From the NCBI RefSeq assembly GCF_002860365.1, contig NZ_NMWT01000027.1, positions 1 to 64,000 on the forward strand: 64,000 nt of DNA. The letters are read 5' to 3'. How positions within the stretch are numbered: position 1 is the first letter of the stretch; the number at the start of each line of letters is the position of its first letter. This stretch comes from Bifidobacterium parmae (lineage in GTDB: Bacteria > Actinomycetota > Actinomycetes > Actinomycetales > Bifidobacteriaceae). The position numbers were made by a program, and so were the translations under genes. Positions 1 to 12,847 of this stretch are shown piece by piece. Under the pieces are notes generated by a model. It saw only the letters and a list, made by a program, of their open reading frames with translations. It made no database searches and was not told the origin of the DNA.

Positions 1-1383
1 GTCGTCGGCTTCCTGCGCGGCCCGTCCGTCACCCAGTACGAGGTGGAGCTCTCGCCGGGCGTCAAGGTCGAGAAGGTCACCAACCTCCAGCGCAACATCG
101 CCTACGCGGTCGCCAGCTCCGACGTGCGCATCCTCTCGCCGATCCCCGGCAAATCCGCCATCGGCATCGAGATCCCGAACGAGGACCGCGAGATCGTGCA
201 CCTGGGCGACGTGCTGCGCTCGCAGGGCGCGCTCGCCGACCCGAATCCGATGCTCACCGGCATCGGCAAGGACGTGGAGGGCAAGTTCGTCACCGCGGAC
301 CTCACCAAGATGCCGCACCTGCTGGTCGCCGGCGCCACCGGCTCCGGCAAGTCGAGCTTCATCAACTCGATGCTCACGTCGATCATCATGCGCGCCACGC
401 CCGATCAGGTGCGCCTCATCATGGTCGACCCGAAACGCGTGGAGCTGTCCGCATACGCGGGCATTCCGCACCTGCTCACGCCGATCATCACCGACCCGAA
501 GAAGGCCGCGCAGGCGCTCGAATGGGTCGTCAAGGAGATGGACGCGCGCTACTCGGACCTCGAATACTTCGGATTCCGCCACGTCAAGGACTTCAACAAG
601 GCGGTGCGGGCCGGGCAGGTGCACGCGCCCGCCGGCTCGAACCGCAAGGTCGCGCCCTACCCGTACATCCTCGTGGTCGTCGACGAGATGGCCGACCTGA
701 TGATGGTCGCCAAGAACGACGTGGAAAGCTCGATCCAGCGCATCACGCAGCTGGCGCGAGCCGCCGGCGTGCATCTCGTACTCGCCACGCAGCGCCCGTC
801 CGTCGACGTGGTCACCGGCCTCATCAAGGCGAACATCCCGTCGCGTCTCGCGTTCGCCACCTCCTCGGCCACCGACTCGCGCGTCATCCTCGACACGACC
901 GGCGCCGAGACGCTGATCGGCCAGGGCGACGCCCTGTTCCTGCCGATGGGCGAGGCGAAGCCGAAGCGCGTGCAGGGCTCGTGGGTGTCCGAATCGGAGA
1001 TCCGCAAGGCCGTCGAGTTCGTGCGCACGCAGCGCAAGCCGAAATACCGCGAGGACATCGAGCAGATGGCCAAGGAGGCGGAGAAGAAGGGGAGCGAGCC
1101 GGACGAGGAGATCGGCGACGACATGGACGTGCTGCTGCAGGCGGCGGAGCTCGTCGTCACCACGCAGTTCGGCTCCACGTCGATGCTCCAGCGCAAGCTC
1201 CGCGTCGGCTTCGCGAAGGCCGGCCGTCTCATGGACCTGCTCGAATCGCGCGGCGTGGTCGGCCCCTCCGAGGGCTCGAAGGCGCGACAGGTGCTCGTCC
1301 AGCCGCAGGACCTTCAGGCGGTGCTCGCGTTCATCCGCGGCGACGGCCCCGCGCCGCAATCGGCGGGCGCGGCGCAGGCGTGA
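1..1383 (+). CDS. ftsK: DNA translocase FtsK/SpoIIIE, C-terminal part (5' end outside window)
   Basis: Hexameric ATP-driven DNA pump that clears chromosome DNA from the division septum. The reading frame is open from base 1, so only the motor and gamma domains are present. Visible are the beta-domain lead-in [17 protein letters not shown], Walker [10 protein letters not shown] (about nt 331-357), Walker [12 protein letters not shown] (about nt 670-702), the [12 protein letters not shown] loop, and a C-terminal winged-helix gamma domain (from about nt 1120; [28 protein letters not shown]) of the type that reads KOPS-like sites. It is followed by pgsA, the usual actinobacterial order. The N-terminal membrane segments lie upstream. 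Confidence 0.96.
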   Translation, partial: VVGFLRGPSVTQYEVELSPGVKVEKVTNLQRNIAYAVASSDVRILSPIPGKSAIGIEIPNEDREIVHLGDVLRSQGALADPNPMLTGIGKDVEGKFVTADLTKMPHLLVAGATGSGKSSFINSMLTSIIMRATPDQVRLIMVDPKRVELSAYAGIPHLLTPIITDPKKAAQALEWVVKEMDARYSDLEYFGFRHVKDFNKAVRAGQVHAPAGSNRKVAPYPYILVVVDEMADLMMVAKNDVESSIQRITQLARAAGVHLVLATQRPSVDVVTGLIKANIPSRLAFATSSATDSRVILDTTGAETLIGQGDALFLPMGEAKPKRVQGSWVSESEIRKAVEFVRTQRKPKYREDIEQMAKEAEKKGSEPDEEIGDDMDVLLQAAELVVTTQFGSTSMLQRKLRVGFAKAGRLMDLLESRGVVGPSEGSKARQVLVQPQDLQAVLAFIRGDGPAPQSAGAAQA

Positions 1384-1456
1384 CGGACGGCCTCACGGGA
1401 TTCTTTCAGGAACCCGTCAGGCCGTTCCCCTTTCAAGGTAGAGCAGTGAGGGTAAC

Positions 1457-2110
1457 GTGAAGACCATGACTGACGAACAGATCGTAGAGAACAAGAAGCC
1501 GTCGCTGTTCGACGGATGGAACGCCCCGCCGAACCTCGTCACCTATTCGCGCATCGTGCTCGTCGTGGTGTTCCTCGTGCTGTATGTGAAGGCCGGCCCG
1601 TGGGGCGGCGACGACCAGACCCTGCGCTGGGCCGCGGCGATCATCTTCATCATCGCCGCCTCCACCGATAAGCTCGACGGGTGGATGGCCAGGAAATACA
1701 ATCAGGTGACCGAACTCGGCAAGCTCATGGACCCGATCGCCGACAAGCTGCTCACCTGCGGCACGCTCGTCGTCGCCTCCGTGTTCGCCGAATTCCCGTG
1801 GTGGGCGACCATCCTGTTCCTCGTGCGCGAGATCGGCATCACCGTGATGCGCTTCTTCGTGATGGAACGCCCCGGCGGCAAGGTGATCGCCGCCGCGTGG
1901 CCCGGCAAGCTCAAGACCCTCTTCCAGTGCATCGGCCTGTCCATGCTGCTGCTGCCGCTGTGGGTGTTCGACGAGGGCCAGGCCGTGCCCATGTGGCTGA
2001 GCGCCTACTACTTCCTCACCTACGCGCTGCTCTACGTGGCGCTCGTCCTGTGCCTCTACTCCGGCGGCGTGTACCTGTACAACACGTTCATCGGATCGAG
2101 GAAGCGCTGA
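1457..2110 (+). CDS. pgsA: CDP-diacylglycerol-glycerol-3-phosphate 3-phosphatidyltransferase
   Basis: Membrane enzyme making phosphatidylglycerol phosphate from CDP-diacylglycerol and glycerol-3-phosphate. The CDP-alcohol phosphatidyltransferase signature DG-x2-AR-x8-G-x3-D-x3-D is complete: DGWMARKYNQVTELGKLMD followed by PIAD, in a protein with several hydrophobic helices (for example residues 27-45 and near the C-terminus). Length (217 aa) is normal. The start is a GTG at 1457. The stop is separated from the cinA start by a single base, which indicates translational coupling. It shares its family with other CDP-alcohol transferases; pgsA is preferred because of the ftsK/cinA neighbourhood. 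Confidence 0.9.
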   Translation: MKTMTDEQIVENKKPSLFDGWNAPPNLVTYSRIVLVVVFLVLYVKAGPWGGDDQTLRWAAAIIFIIAASTDKLDGWMARKYNQVTELGKLMDPIADKLLTCGTLVVASVFAEFPWWATILFLVREIGITVMRFFVMERPGGKVIAAAWPGKLKTLFQCIGLSMLLLPLWVFDEGQAVPMWLSAYYFLTYALLYVALVLCLYSGGVYLYNTFIGSRKR

Positions 2111-2111
2111 C

Positions 2112-2708
2112 GTGCAGCGCGACACGTTCGCCGCGGCGATCCTGAGGACCTGCGAATCGCATGGCCTGAGGATCGCCTGCGCGGAATCCCTGACCGGCGG
2201 CCTGCTCGCCGACGCGTTCGTGCGCATCCCCGGCGCGTCGAACGTGCTGCTCGGCTCGGCCGTCACCTACGACATCCGCGCGAAGGCGTCGATCCTCGGC
2301 GTCGACCGCGCGCTGCTCGCCCGCGAAGGCGCCGTGCACCCCGAGGTCGCGCGGCAGATGGCCATCGCGACGGCTCGCCTGTACGCGCAGCCGGAGGACG
2401 GCGACACGGTGATCGGCCTCGCCACCACCGGCGTCGCCGGCCCCGGGCCGGACGGCGACAAGCCGGCCGGACTCGTCTACATCGGCGTGTCGCTGCCCGG
2501 AGCCGCGGCCGCGCTCGCGCCCGACCCGCGCGGGACGTGGATCGGGGCGGAGACGCCGATCGGCACCGTGCGTCTCGACGCGACCGACGACCACGGCCGT
2601 CGCACCATCGCCGTCGAACTGCGTCTCGACGGCACGCGGCAGCAGGTGCGGGAGCGCACCGTCCTGCGCGTGCTGCAGAACGTGAGCCAGTTCACATCAA
2701 CGTTCTGA
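2112..2708 (+). CDS. cinA: CinA C-terminal domain protein (nicotinamide-nucleotide amidohydrolase, PncC-like)
   Basis: A 198-aa stand-alone CinA C-terminal domain. The family hydrolyses NMN to nicotinic acid mononucleotide in pyridine-nucleotide recycling. Family hallmarks are ESLTGGLLADAFVRIPGAS near the N-terminus, GSAVTYDIRAKASILGV, and the ATTGVAGPGPDGDKPAGLVYIGV loop. The N-terminal MoaB-like domain of long CinA is absent, as is common in actinobacteria. It starts with GTG one base after pgsA. An insert (PGAAAALAPDPRGTWIGAE, about residues 132-150) precedes the final strand and is not typical of the family. Confidence 0.9.
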   Translation: MQRDTFAAAILRTCESHGLRIACAESLTGGLLADAFVRIPGASNVLLGSAVTYDIRAKASILGVDRALLAREGAVHPEVARQMAIATARLYAQPEDGDTVIGLATTGVAGPGPDGDKPAGLVYIGVSLPGAAAALAPDPRGTWIGAETPIGTVRLDATDDHGRRTIAVELRLDGTRQQVRERTVLRVLQNVSQFTSTF

Positions 2709-2759
2709 GGTTTTCGCTTCGCTCTGGGAATAGTCCGCGTAGTCCGGTTGTTGGGAACA

Positions 2760-2773
2760 GTATCGAGTGATAC
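2760..2773 (+). promoter_or_regulatory. Inverted repeat upstream of clgR (candidate operator)
   Basis: GTATC-GAGT-GATAC is a perfect 5-bp inverted repeat between cinA and clgR, 28 bases before the preferred clgR start. A weak promoter reading is TTGTTG at 2748-2753, 17 bases, TACGAG at 2771-2776, which would place the repeat over the core promoter. ClgR regulators are known to autoregulate, but this is not the published ClgR consensus, so the assignment is inference. Confidence 0.3.
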
Positions 2774-2801
2774 GAGACCCCGTAGGAAAGGGATGGGAAC
2801 C

Positions 2802-3320
2802 ATGGAGACGATGACGCGTACCGAACAGACGACGATGAAGCCCGCCGCGGCGATGGTCCGCCCCGGCACCGCGCGCATGCGCGAGCTCACCCCCGCGCAG
2901 CGCCGGGCGGTCATGTTCGCCCAGCAGCAGATGATCCAGGCGCGTGCGGCCAAGAAGGCGAAGGCCGAGGCCGAGGAGGCGCGCCGCCGCATGTGGGCGG
3001 AAACCGACGGCGAGGAGCGCCCGGCGCGCGCCGCCGCGACGGCCGAACCGGCCGCGAAGGCGGAGACGCGCGAACCTGCGGAGCTGACGTTGCGCGAGGC
3101 CATCGGCCGCGTGCTGCGCGACCTGCGCACGCGCGACCACAAGACCCTGCGCGAGGTCAGCGAGAAGGCCGGCGTCTCCCTCGGCTACCTGTCCGAGGTG
3201 GAACGCGGCCAGAAGGAGGCCAGCTCCGAACTGCTCAGCTCCATCGCCGAGGCGCTCGGCGTGAGCACCGCGCAGCTGCTGCGCATGGTCGCCGACCGTC
3301 TCGACATGGTCGGGGCGTGA
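2802..3320 (+). CDS. clgR: ClgR-type XRE transcriptional regulator
   Basis: DNA-binding regulator of the actinobacterial ClgR family, which activates clp protease and other stress genes and sits just upstream of recA in many actinobacteria. The C-terminal half carries a Cro/C1 helix-turn-helix ([20 protein letters not shown] followed by [19 protein letters not shown]). The N-terminal ~85 residues are charged, Ala/Glu-rich and probably disordered or coiled ([18 protein letters not shown]). Start at 2802 is chosen because AGGAAAGGG (2784-2792) is correctly spaced; an ATG at 2793 sits too close. A possible operator lies upstream. It overlaps nothing and leads into the DUF3046 gene. Confidence 0.82.
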   Translation: METMTRTEQTTMKPAAAMVRPGTARMRELTPAQRRAVMFAQQQMIQARAAKKAKAEAEEARRRMWAETDGEERPARAAATAEPAAKAETREPAELTLREAIGRVLRDLRTRDHKTLREVSEKAGVSLGYLSEVERGQKEASSELLSSIAEALGVSTAQLLRMVADRLDMVGA

Positions 3321-3324
3321 GCCG

Positions 3325-3558
3325 GTGAGGGAACGCGAGTTCTGGCAGCTGCTCGAGGAGGTGTTCGGCCGCAGCTACGGCCGGGCGCTCTCCCGCGACC
3401 AGCAGCTGCCGCGGTTGGCGAACATGACGGTCGTCGAGGCGTTGGACGCAGGGGAGGAGCCCCGCGTCGTCTGGAACGTGCTGTGCGACCAGATGGGGAT
3501 TCCCGACGCCGAACGTTGGGGCCGGGACCACAACGCGCCGCCGATGCCCGCGCGATGA
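3325..3558 (+). CDS. DUF3046 family small protein
   Basis: A 77-aa protein with a GTG start four bases after clgR. The sequence REFWQLLEEVFGRSYGRALSRDQ, RTVVEALDAGEEPRVVW-type middle and VLCDQMGIPDAERWGRD end match DUF3046, an actinobacterial family almost always found immediately before recA. No biochemical function is known. It is probably co-transcribed with clgR, and its stop precedes the recA regulatory region. Confidence 0.85.
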   Translation: MREREFWQLLEEVFGRSYGRALSRDQQLPRLANMTVVEALDAGEEPRVVWNVLCDQMGIPDAERWGRDHNAPPMPAR

Positions 3559-3636
3559 GCGGGGAGCGATCCGTCCGGCTGCGCGGGCAATGCGGGCGGC
3601 GCGGACGACGCGCCGATATATGTACTTTTCGTGAAG

Positions 3637-3652
3637 TCGAACAAATGTTCGT
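3637..3652 (+). promoter_or_regulatory. LexA (SOS) box of recA
   Basis: TCGAACAAATGTTCGT matches the actinobacterial LexA box TCGAAC-N4-GTTCGA at every position except the last base. It lies just before the -10 hexamer of the recA promoter, the expected place for repression. Confidence 0.88.
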
Positions 3653-3662
3653 GCCGGTGCGC

Positions 3663-3668
3663 TATAGT
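3663..3668 (+). promoter_or_regulatory. recA promoter -10 hexamer with adjacent DnaA box
   Basis: TATAGT (3663-3668) is a good -10, 11 bases after the LexA box. No convincing -35 was found. The -10 overlaps by one base a perfect DnaA-box 9-mer, TTATCCACA (3668-3676). The roughly 200-base leader from here to recA (3677-3880) holds no gene that I can support; it contains a GC-rich stretch that could fold. Confidence 0.6.
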
Positions 3669-3880
3669 TATCCACAGCGATAACCAACTGCGTTGCGCGC
3701 GGCGATGCCGCGCCATGGCGGAAAACCGTTGTCCCGATTGGGTTCATCGCCCTGCGGCGCGTCCCGTGCGACGCCGAAGAGGCGGGGCTCCGACCACAGG
3801 GGCGGGTTCTCCTTGCCGTGGCGGCGGCCGTCCCCCTACCGTGGGAACGACAATCCGCCGCAACCGTGAAGGAGAACACC

Positions 3881-5101
<1,221 letters not shown>

Positions 5102-5102
5102 C

Positions 5103-5723
5103 ATGATCAGCGCCGAGGCGTTCCTCGCGGGGATGGGGGATTCGCGCATCCCCGCGGACGACGAGAGAAGGACCGGATGCCCGGCGTCCCGTCCGGGCCG
5201 TGTCCATCCCGTTGCGTCGCCCGTCATAACCGACGTGTCCGGCGGCGCCGGACGACGCGACGACGCCGCGGACTTCGACGCATGCCGCGAGGCGGCGTTG
5301 CGTCTGCTCGACGCGGCGCCCCGCTCGTCCGGCGCGCTGCGCGACCGTCTGCTGGGCAAAGGATACGAGGAGGACGTGGTCGACGGCGTCATCGACCGTC
5401 TGATCCAGGTGCGTCTGCTCGACGACCGCGACTACGCCGAAAGCGCGATGCGGTACTGCGTGGGCAGGATGATGGGCCGTCGCGGCGCCGTCGCGGAACT
5501 GACGCGCAAAGGCGTCACGCGGTCGATGGCCGAGCAGGTCGCCGGCGAGGCCGATGCGGACGGCGCGTTCGAGGACGCCGCATGGGAGCTGGGACGCAAG
5601 ATCGCCCGCAAGACCGAAGGACTCGACCGGCAGGTGCGCATGCGCCGGTTCTGGTCGGCCGGAGGGCGCAAGGGACATGACGCGGAAACGCTGCGCCGCG
5701 TCGCCGCAGAGCTGTTCCGGTGA
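5103..5723 (+). CDS. recX: Regulatory protein RecX
   Basis: Modulator that binds RecA filaments and dampens their activity. The ATG at 5103 begins one base after the recA stop. The first ~55 residues are not conserved; the RecX helical repeats follow (EAALRLLDAAPRSSGALRDRL and YEEDVVDGVIDRLIQVRLLDDRDYAESAMR), ending in a C-terminal WELGRKIARKTEG helix. Length (206 aa) is within the family range. Co-expression with recA under SOS control follows from the arrangement. Confidence 0.9.
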   Translation: MISAEAFLAGMGDSRIPADDERRTGCPASRPGRVHPVASPVITDVSGGAGRRDDAADFDACREAALRLLDAAPRSSGALRDRLLGKGYEEDVVDGVIDRLIQVRLLDDRDYAESAMRYCVGRMMGRRGAVAELTRKGVTRSMAEQVAGEADADGAFEDAAWELGRKIARKTEGLDRQVRMRRFWSAGGRKGHDAETLRRVAAELFR

Positions 5724-5784
5724 CCCGGTCCGAATCATCCGTAAGCCGGGCTTCCTGAACCGAAATCACATCAAGACAAATGAG

Positions 5785-6160
5785 GTGAGACCCCTTATAC
5801 CCCGGGTTCTGTCGTGCCGTGCGCGAACGCGCGGCACGGATGGCCATCCATCTCGACCTGACGTCGCCGCCAGGCTCTAGCAGCCTACCCGATGGCACGG
5901 GCGAGCAGCCCTTACCGCCATCTGCTTGGCCTTGCTCCCGATGAGGCTTGCCATGCGGCCCGCTGTTGCCAGGGGCCCGGTGGTCTCTTACACCGCCGTT
6001 TCACCCTTACCCGTCGAGGACGGGCGGTCTGTTCTCTGCTGCGCTATCTCTCAGGTCGCCCTGGGCGGACGTTATCCGCCATCGTGCTCTGCGGAGCCCG
6101 GAAGTTCCTCAGCCCGGGTCCCATGCGGGACCTGTGCCGCGGCCATCAAGGGGTCTCGAC
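5785..6160 (-). ncRNA. rnpB: RNase P RNA (bacterial type A)
   Basis: Catalytic RNA that matures tRNA 5' ends. On the minus strand the 5' region reads GAGGAACTTCCGGGCTCC (complement of about 6093-6110), the middle contains the GGGTGAAACGGCGGTGTAAG core (complement of about 5984-6003), and the 3' end carries GACAGAACCCGGGGTATAAG. The P1 helix closes perfectly: 5787-5796 pairs with 6148-6157 (GAGACCCCTT with AAGGGGTCTC). The ~375-nt size fits. Ends are set from P1, so are accurate to a few bases. Confidence 0.95.
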
Positions 6161-6166
6161 CGCACC

Positions 6167-6172
6167 ACTATA
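6167..6172 (-). promoter_or_regulatory. rnpB promoter -10
   Basis: On the minus strand this is TATAGT, ending seven bases before the predicted 5' end of rnpB near 6157-6160. No clear -35 is visible. The interval from here to hpf (6173-6426) contains a possible hpf -10 (TAGAAT, 6346-6351) and no supported gene. Confidence 0.55.
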
Positions 6173-6426
6173 CACGACCGTCCGACACGTCGCCTCGGAA
6201 CATGCTGTAAGACACGCGGGGCGCGCGGATTCGCGCACATGCGAAACCCATGCAATCATGCGGATGTTGCGGGGCCGGAACGGGAAAATGACGAAGCGTC
6301 GATAATCTTTCCGCGAGTTCTCCCGCCCTTAACGCGCGGTTCGTCTAGAATGGGGCGTACCCGGACGGTGAAGACGCCGTACGGAACGCAAATAGCGGGC
6401 AACCGCTTGAGTCAAGGGAGGTCCAC

Positions 6427-7095
6427 ATGGAAATCGTCGTTACCGGACGTCACACGCAGGTCAAGCCCAGGTTCCGTGATGTCGTAGAGAACAAGATGAA
6501 TCGTGTGACCGCTATCGCGCCCGATGCGCAGCGCGCCCAGGTGGTGCTGTCGCATGAGGGCAACCCGCGTCAGGCGGACACCGCCAAGCGCGTGGAGATC
6601 ACCATCATCGCCGGCCGCACCGTGGTGCGCGCCGAGGCGTCGAGCGCCGACGAGTTCAGCGCGCTCGACCTGGCCATGGACAAGCTGACGCTGCGTCTGC
6701 GCCGCACGCGCGACCGCCGCAAGGACCACCGCCGCGGCTACACGAACCCGGTCCCGGTGGACATGGGCGTCGTCGAGCCGCCGGTCGTGGAGGAGGAGAG
6801 CCCGGAGGAGGAGCCGAACAACAGCCCGGCCGCCGCCGTCGCCTCTGATCTCGGCCCCGGCGAATCCGTCGAGGTGCAGGTGGGCGACACCCCGATCGTC
6901 ATCCGCCGCAAGCTGCACATCGCCGAGCCGATGAGCATCGACGAGGCGCTGTACGAGATGGAGCTCATCGGACACGACTTCTTCCTGTTCGTCAACAAGG
7001 AGACCGGACGCCCGTCCGTCGTCTACCACCGTCACGGCTGGAGCTACGGCGTGTTCGAGATCGACACCCCGGAGAACGTGAAGGCCGCCGAGTGA
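6427..7095 (+). CDS. hpf: Ribosome hibernation promoting factor, long form
   Basis: Ribosome-binding protein that dimerises 70S ribosomes in stationary phase. The N-terminal domain (residues 1-~100; MEIVVTGRHTQVKPRFRDVVENKM, then charged DRRKDHRRGY) is the HPF/YfiA S30AE fold. An acidic linker (residues ~115-150) leads to the C-terminal dimerisation domain (VIRRKLHIAEPMSIDEALYEMELIGHDFFLFVN, VVYHRHGWSYGVFEI). A strong ribosome site AGGGAGG at 6415-6421 precedes the ATG. It lies between rnpB and secA and is closed by a long palindromic terminator. Confidence 0.95.
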   Translation: MEIVVTGRHTQVKPRFRDVVENKMNRVTAIAPDAQRAQVVLSHEGNPRQADTAKRVEITIIAGRTVVRAEASSADEFSALDLAMDKLTLRLRRTRDRRKDHRRGYTNPVPVDMGVVEPPVVEEESPEEEPNNSPAAAVASDLGPGESVEVQVGDTPIVIRRKLHIAEPMSIDEALYEMELIGHDFFLFVNKETGRPSVVYHRHGWSYGVFEIDTPENVKAAE

Positions 7096-7134
7096 CGTCG
7101 ATCCGACGCACCGGACATCCGATCCGATTCGATA

Positions 7135-7170
7135 GGTGAGGGCCGCGCAGTCGACTGCGCGGCCCTCACC
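7135..7170. terminator. Perfect 36-nt palindrome downstream of hpf
   Basis: The arms 7135-7150 and 7155-7170 are exact complements around a TCGA centre, which is itself self-complementary, so the whole stretch is a palindrome. No T-run follows; high-GC actinobacterial terminators often lack one. Confidence 0.75.
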
Positions 7171-7345
7171 GCGTCTCGGCCCATCGACATGATTCTGGCG
7201 AATTTGGCGAAATGCACAGGCTTATCGCCGATATCGCGTAAGATAATCGGCAGTGTGTCTCTGCATGCGCGTCGTGGACCGACGGCGGGCAGCCGGTGGT
7301 CCACGGGCGAATGTAGAGCGCTAACGAACGACACAGGAGCGAACA

Positions 7346-10267
<2,922 letters not shown>

Positions 10268-10323
10268 GCCGCCGTGTCATAGGGCATGGGCCGTAGAACT
10301 AGTGCTTCTATGACATGGTCGGC

Positions 10324-10361
10324 CTGAGGGGAGTCCTCGCAAAGTGCGGGGCTCCCCTCAG
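10324..10361 (+). terminator. secA terminator
   Basis: CTGAGGGGAG (10324-10333) pairs exactly with CTCCCCTCAG (10352-10361), with further pairing in the intervening loop. It is followed by an A/T-rich stretch (TCATATATGATG). It may also serve the convergent regulator gene that ends at 10401. Confidence 0.85.
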
Positions 10362-10400
10362 TCATATATGATGTGATGCGGGTTCCTCGGAGAAGCTGCG

Positions 10401-12659
10401 TCACCTCACCGCAAAGCCTTGGGAGATGGCGTAGATCTTCAGCCGCCGCTCCCATTCATCGAACAGATCCTGGCTGCGGCCGCCCGGTTTCAACGCCGGC
10501 ACTATGAGACGTGCGAATTCCGCGTCGAGCTGACTGTAGAACGGCAGGTTGTCCCAATCCCTGTTGACCCGTTCCGCCGATTTGGCGTAGATATCGTAGA
10601 TCGGCTGACCGAAATACGGGTCCACGGTGCCCCGCCGCATCGGATTCTCGACATATCCGGCTGCGGCGGATACGCCGCCCGGCGCACGCAGGTCGACTGA
10701 TGCCGGGTCAAGTTGGAACCAGCGGATGAACGTCAACGCCGCCTTGAGGCGGATCGGGGACAGGCCGGAGCTGACCGCCAATGCGGAACCGCCTATCTCC
10801 GATGTGGCGATCATGACCGGATCCGTGTAGGCCGGGGGCAAAGACACCTTCCACAGTCCCTTGTCGGCTGGATAGGATCCGGAGAGTATCTTTCCCAGCC
10901 AGTTCGCGTAGGTGATGGTCAGATAGGTGCCGGACTCCGGCGATGGCATGTAGCGGCTGTCCCAGAGAGGTTCGGCCTTGAGCACACCGTCGTCGATGCA
11001 TTGCTGAAGAAACCGCGCGATGGACAACGTCGTGTCGTCGGTCATATGGAACGAGATGGTGGAATCGCCTTCCACGGTCCATGGCTTTATTCTGGCCGAA
11101 CGGAAAAACGACAGGTAATGCTGCACGTCGTTCGTGTCGATCATGCCCATGTACCGTTTGGGATTGCGCGCATGCAACGCCACGCCTTCCTCGTAGAGTT
11201 CGTCCCAGGTTCGTGGTTTTTCAAGTCCGTAGTGCTTCAGCAGGTCGGGGCGGTAGAACATCACGGTCTGTGACTGGTCGCCTGGTATGCCATACAGTCT
11301 GCCGGCATAATGCACCGATCTCCATGCCGCTTTGTCCACGAGGGGCTCCAATTCGGATGCGACACGTTCCATGGACAGATCCTGCAGCGCGCCGGATGCC
11401 GCCAACTGGGGAAGGGCGGTACGTTCCACATTGATGATATCCGGAACCGAACGGTGATTGATGACGCGCTCCCAGTACAGCGACAGTGTGTTCTCCTGCG
11501 TACGCCCTTCAATGGGGTCGATGACGATATGACGGTGCGTGCGCATGAATTCGTTCAGGCGTGGCATGGTCTCATTGAACGCGTTGGACAGCATGGTGAG
11601 CACGATGGTGTCGCTCGATTGTCTGATCTCTGCATACGGTCCGAGCTTCATGGTCGATCGTTTATGCTCATTCACCGAATCGCGCAGACGATAGTCGGCG
11701 GTCAACGTTATCGATTCCGGACGGGTGCCGCTCGGATTGCGTATCATCCTGATCAGTGCATCGGCGGCATGCTCCGCCATGTCGGGGATCTTCATGTCGA
11801 TGGTGCTCAAGGAGGGGGTGATTATGGCGGACATCTCCGTATTATCGACCCCGATGACCGATACATCCTCCGGAATGCGCAGACCATTGCGTCGCGCGGC
11901 GGTGATGAACCCCGCTGCCAGCGCGTCGTTGAACGCCAATACGGCATCGGTAGGACGAATGAGGTACTGGTTTACGGCTTTGATGCCGCCCGAGACGTCC
12001 GGCTCGCATTCACGTACCACCCGGTAGGTCATATCGTAGTGGAAGGCGGCCGCGCGAACATACCGGCGTCGATACTCATTCGACCAGGAACTTGTCGGGC
12101 CTGCCAGATAGGTGATGGAGGAGTGTCCGCATGCCTTGAGGTTGCGTACCGCATCATCGATGGCTCGAGCCATATCGATAGTGATGCTGGTCATGCCCAG
12201 AATGGAGCGGTTCAGCAATACGACCGGTTTGACCAGCAGGATGCGGCGGATGTCCGGTTCGCTCAAACGCGGCGAAATCAATGCCACGCCATCCACGTTG
12301 CGCATCACGTACGACATCGCCTTGCGCTCCACCACAGGCTGTTCATCGGTGCCCAATGTGATCAGGCCGTATCCTTTGGCTTGAAGCCGGCGCTGCATGG
12401 CGTTGATCGTCGCCGCATACAGGGGATTGGTCAATGTCGGTACGATGGCGGCCACCATGCCGGTGGCCGGCATCGTACCGACGTCGCGGCCGGAATCGAC
12501 GGCAAGGTAGCCGAGCCTCTCGGCGATATGGCGGATGCGGAACTCGGTTTTTGCCGCGACGCGACCGGGCTGATTGAGTGCGCGGGATACGGTGGAGGGA
12601 TTGACTCCGGCTTCACGGGCGATGTCGTAGATGGTGGCTTTATGATGTGCGCGCTCCAT
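10401..12659 (-). CDS. LacI-type regulator fused to an ABC solute-binding-protein domain
   Basis: A 752-aa protein, about twice the usual LacI length. Residues ~7-30 are a LacI helix-turn-helix with hinge (TIYDIAREAGVNPSTVSRAL), and residues ~58-325 are the type-1 periplasmic-binding-like effector domain (VAAIVPTLTNPLYAATINAM, DAVLAFNDALAAGFITAARR, PEDVSVIGVDNTEMSAIITP). Residues ~345-752 resemble a family 1 extracellular sugar-binding protein (GRLYGIPGDQSQTVMFYRPD, LLKHYGLEKPRTWDELYEEG, ending with DEWERRLK). There is no signal peptide, so this second ligand module is cytoplasmic. Start at 12659 is set by GGAGGGAAGCC; upstream in-frame codons lack conservation. It is divergent from a GH115-like gene. 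It presumably senses a sugar through two pockets (inference). Confidence 0.85.
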   Translation of the reverse strand: MERAHHKATIYDIAREAGVNPSTVSRALNQPGRVAAKTEFRIRHIAERLGYLAVDSGRDVGTMPATGMVAAIVPTLTNPLYAATINAMQRRLQAKGYGLITLGTDEQPVVERKAMSYVMRNVDGVALISPRLSEPDIRRILLVKPVVLLNRSILGMTSITIDMARAIDDAVRNLKACGHSSITYLAGPTSSWSNEYRRRYVRAAAFHYDMTYRVVRECEPDVSGGIKAVNQYLIRPTDAVLAFNDALAAGFITAARRNGLRIPEDVSVIGVDNTEMSAIITPSLSTIDMKIPDMAEHAADALIRMIRNPSGTRPESITLTADYRLRDSVNEHKRSTMKLGPYAEIRQSSDTIVLTMLSNAFNETMPRLNEFMRTHRHIVIDPIEGRTQENTLSLYWERVINHRSVPDIINVERTALPQLAASGALQDLSMERVASELEPLVDKAAWRSVHYAGRLYGIPGDQSQTVMFYRPDLLKHYGLEKPRTWDELYEEGVALHARNPKRYMGMIDTNDVQHYLSFFRSARIKPWTVEGDSTISFHMTDDTTLSIARFLQQCIDDGVLKAEPLWDSRYMPSPESGTYLTITYANWLGKILSGSYPADKGLWKVSLPPAYTDPVMIATSEIGGSALAVSSGLSPIRLKAALTFIRWFQLDPASVDLRAPGGVSAAAGYVENPMRRGTVDPYFGQPIYDIYAKSAERVNRDWDNLPFYSQLDAEFARLIVPALKPGGRSQDLFDEWERRLKIYAISQGFAVR

Positions 12660-12711
12660 GGTGGCTTCCCTCCAACGGGTGTTGCATGGGTAAACAACAA
12701 CGTTCGGCAAT

Positions 12712-12740
12712 ATTATGGCAACCTTGGGCAACAAGCGCAA
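12712..12740 (-). promoter_or_regulatory. Promoter of the LacI-fusion gene with embedded operator
   Basis: On the minus strand TTGCGC (12735-12740), a 17-base spacer and CATAAT (12712-12717) make a plausible promoter for the regulator. The spacer and last base of the -10 hold GGCAACCTTGGGCAACAA (12717-12734, plus strand). GGCAA or CGCAA recurs at 12706, 12717, 12727 and 12736, about one helical turn apart. A near-identical 18-mer sits before the ABC operon at 17806-17823. Autoregulation is the simple reading. Confidence 0.6.
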
Positions 12741-12847
12741 CGGGCTTGCTGAAGTAGACGAACATGAATCATGTCAGCGATACGAGGCGCGTGGAAGCGG
12801 ACGGTATCGCGGAAAGCAACAGACAGACAAGTTCACTTGGAGGAACC

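Noticed and set aside
3818-3880. Upstream in-frame start for recA
   Set aside because: The extra residues are not RecA-like and GAAGGAGAACACC clearly marks the ATG at 3881.
5892-6305. Small plus-strand open frames over 5.9-6.3 kb
   Set aside because: They overlie RNase P RNA, which has its conserved core and a perfect P1 helix.
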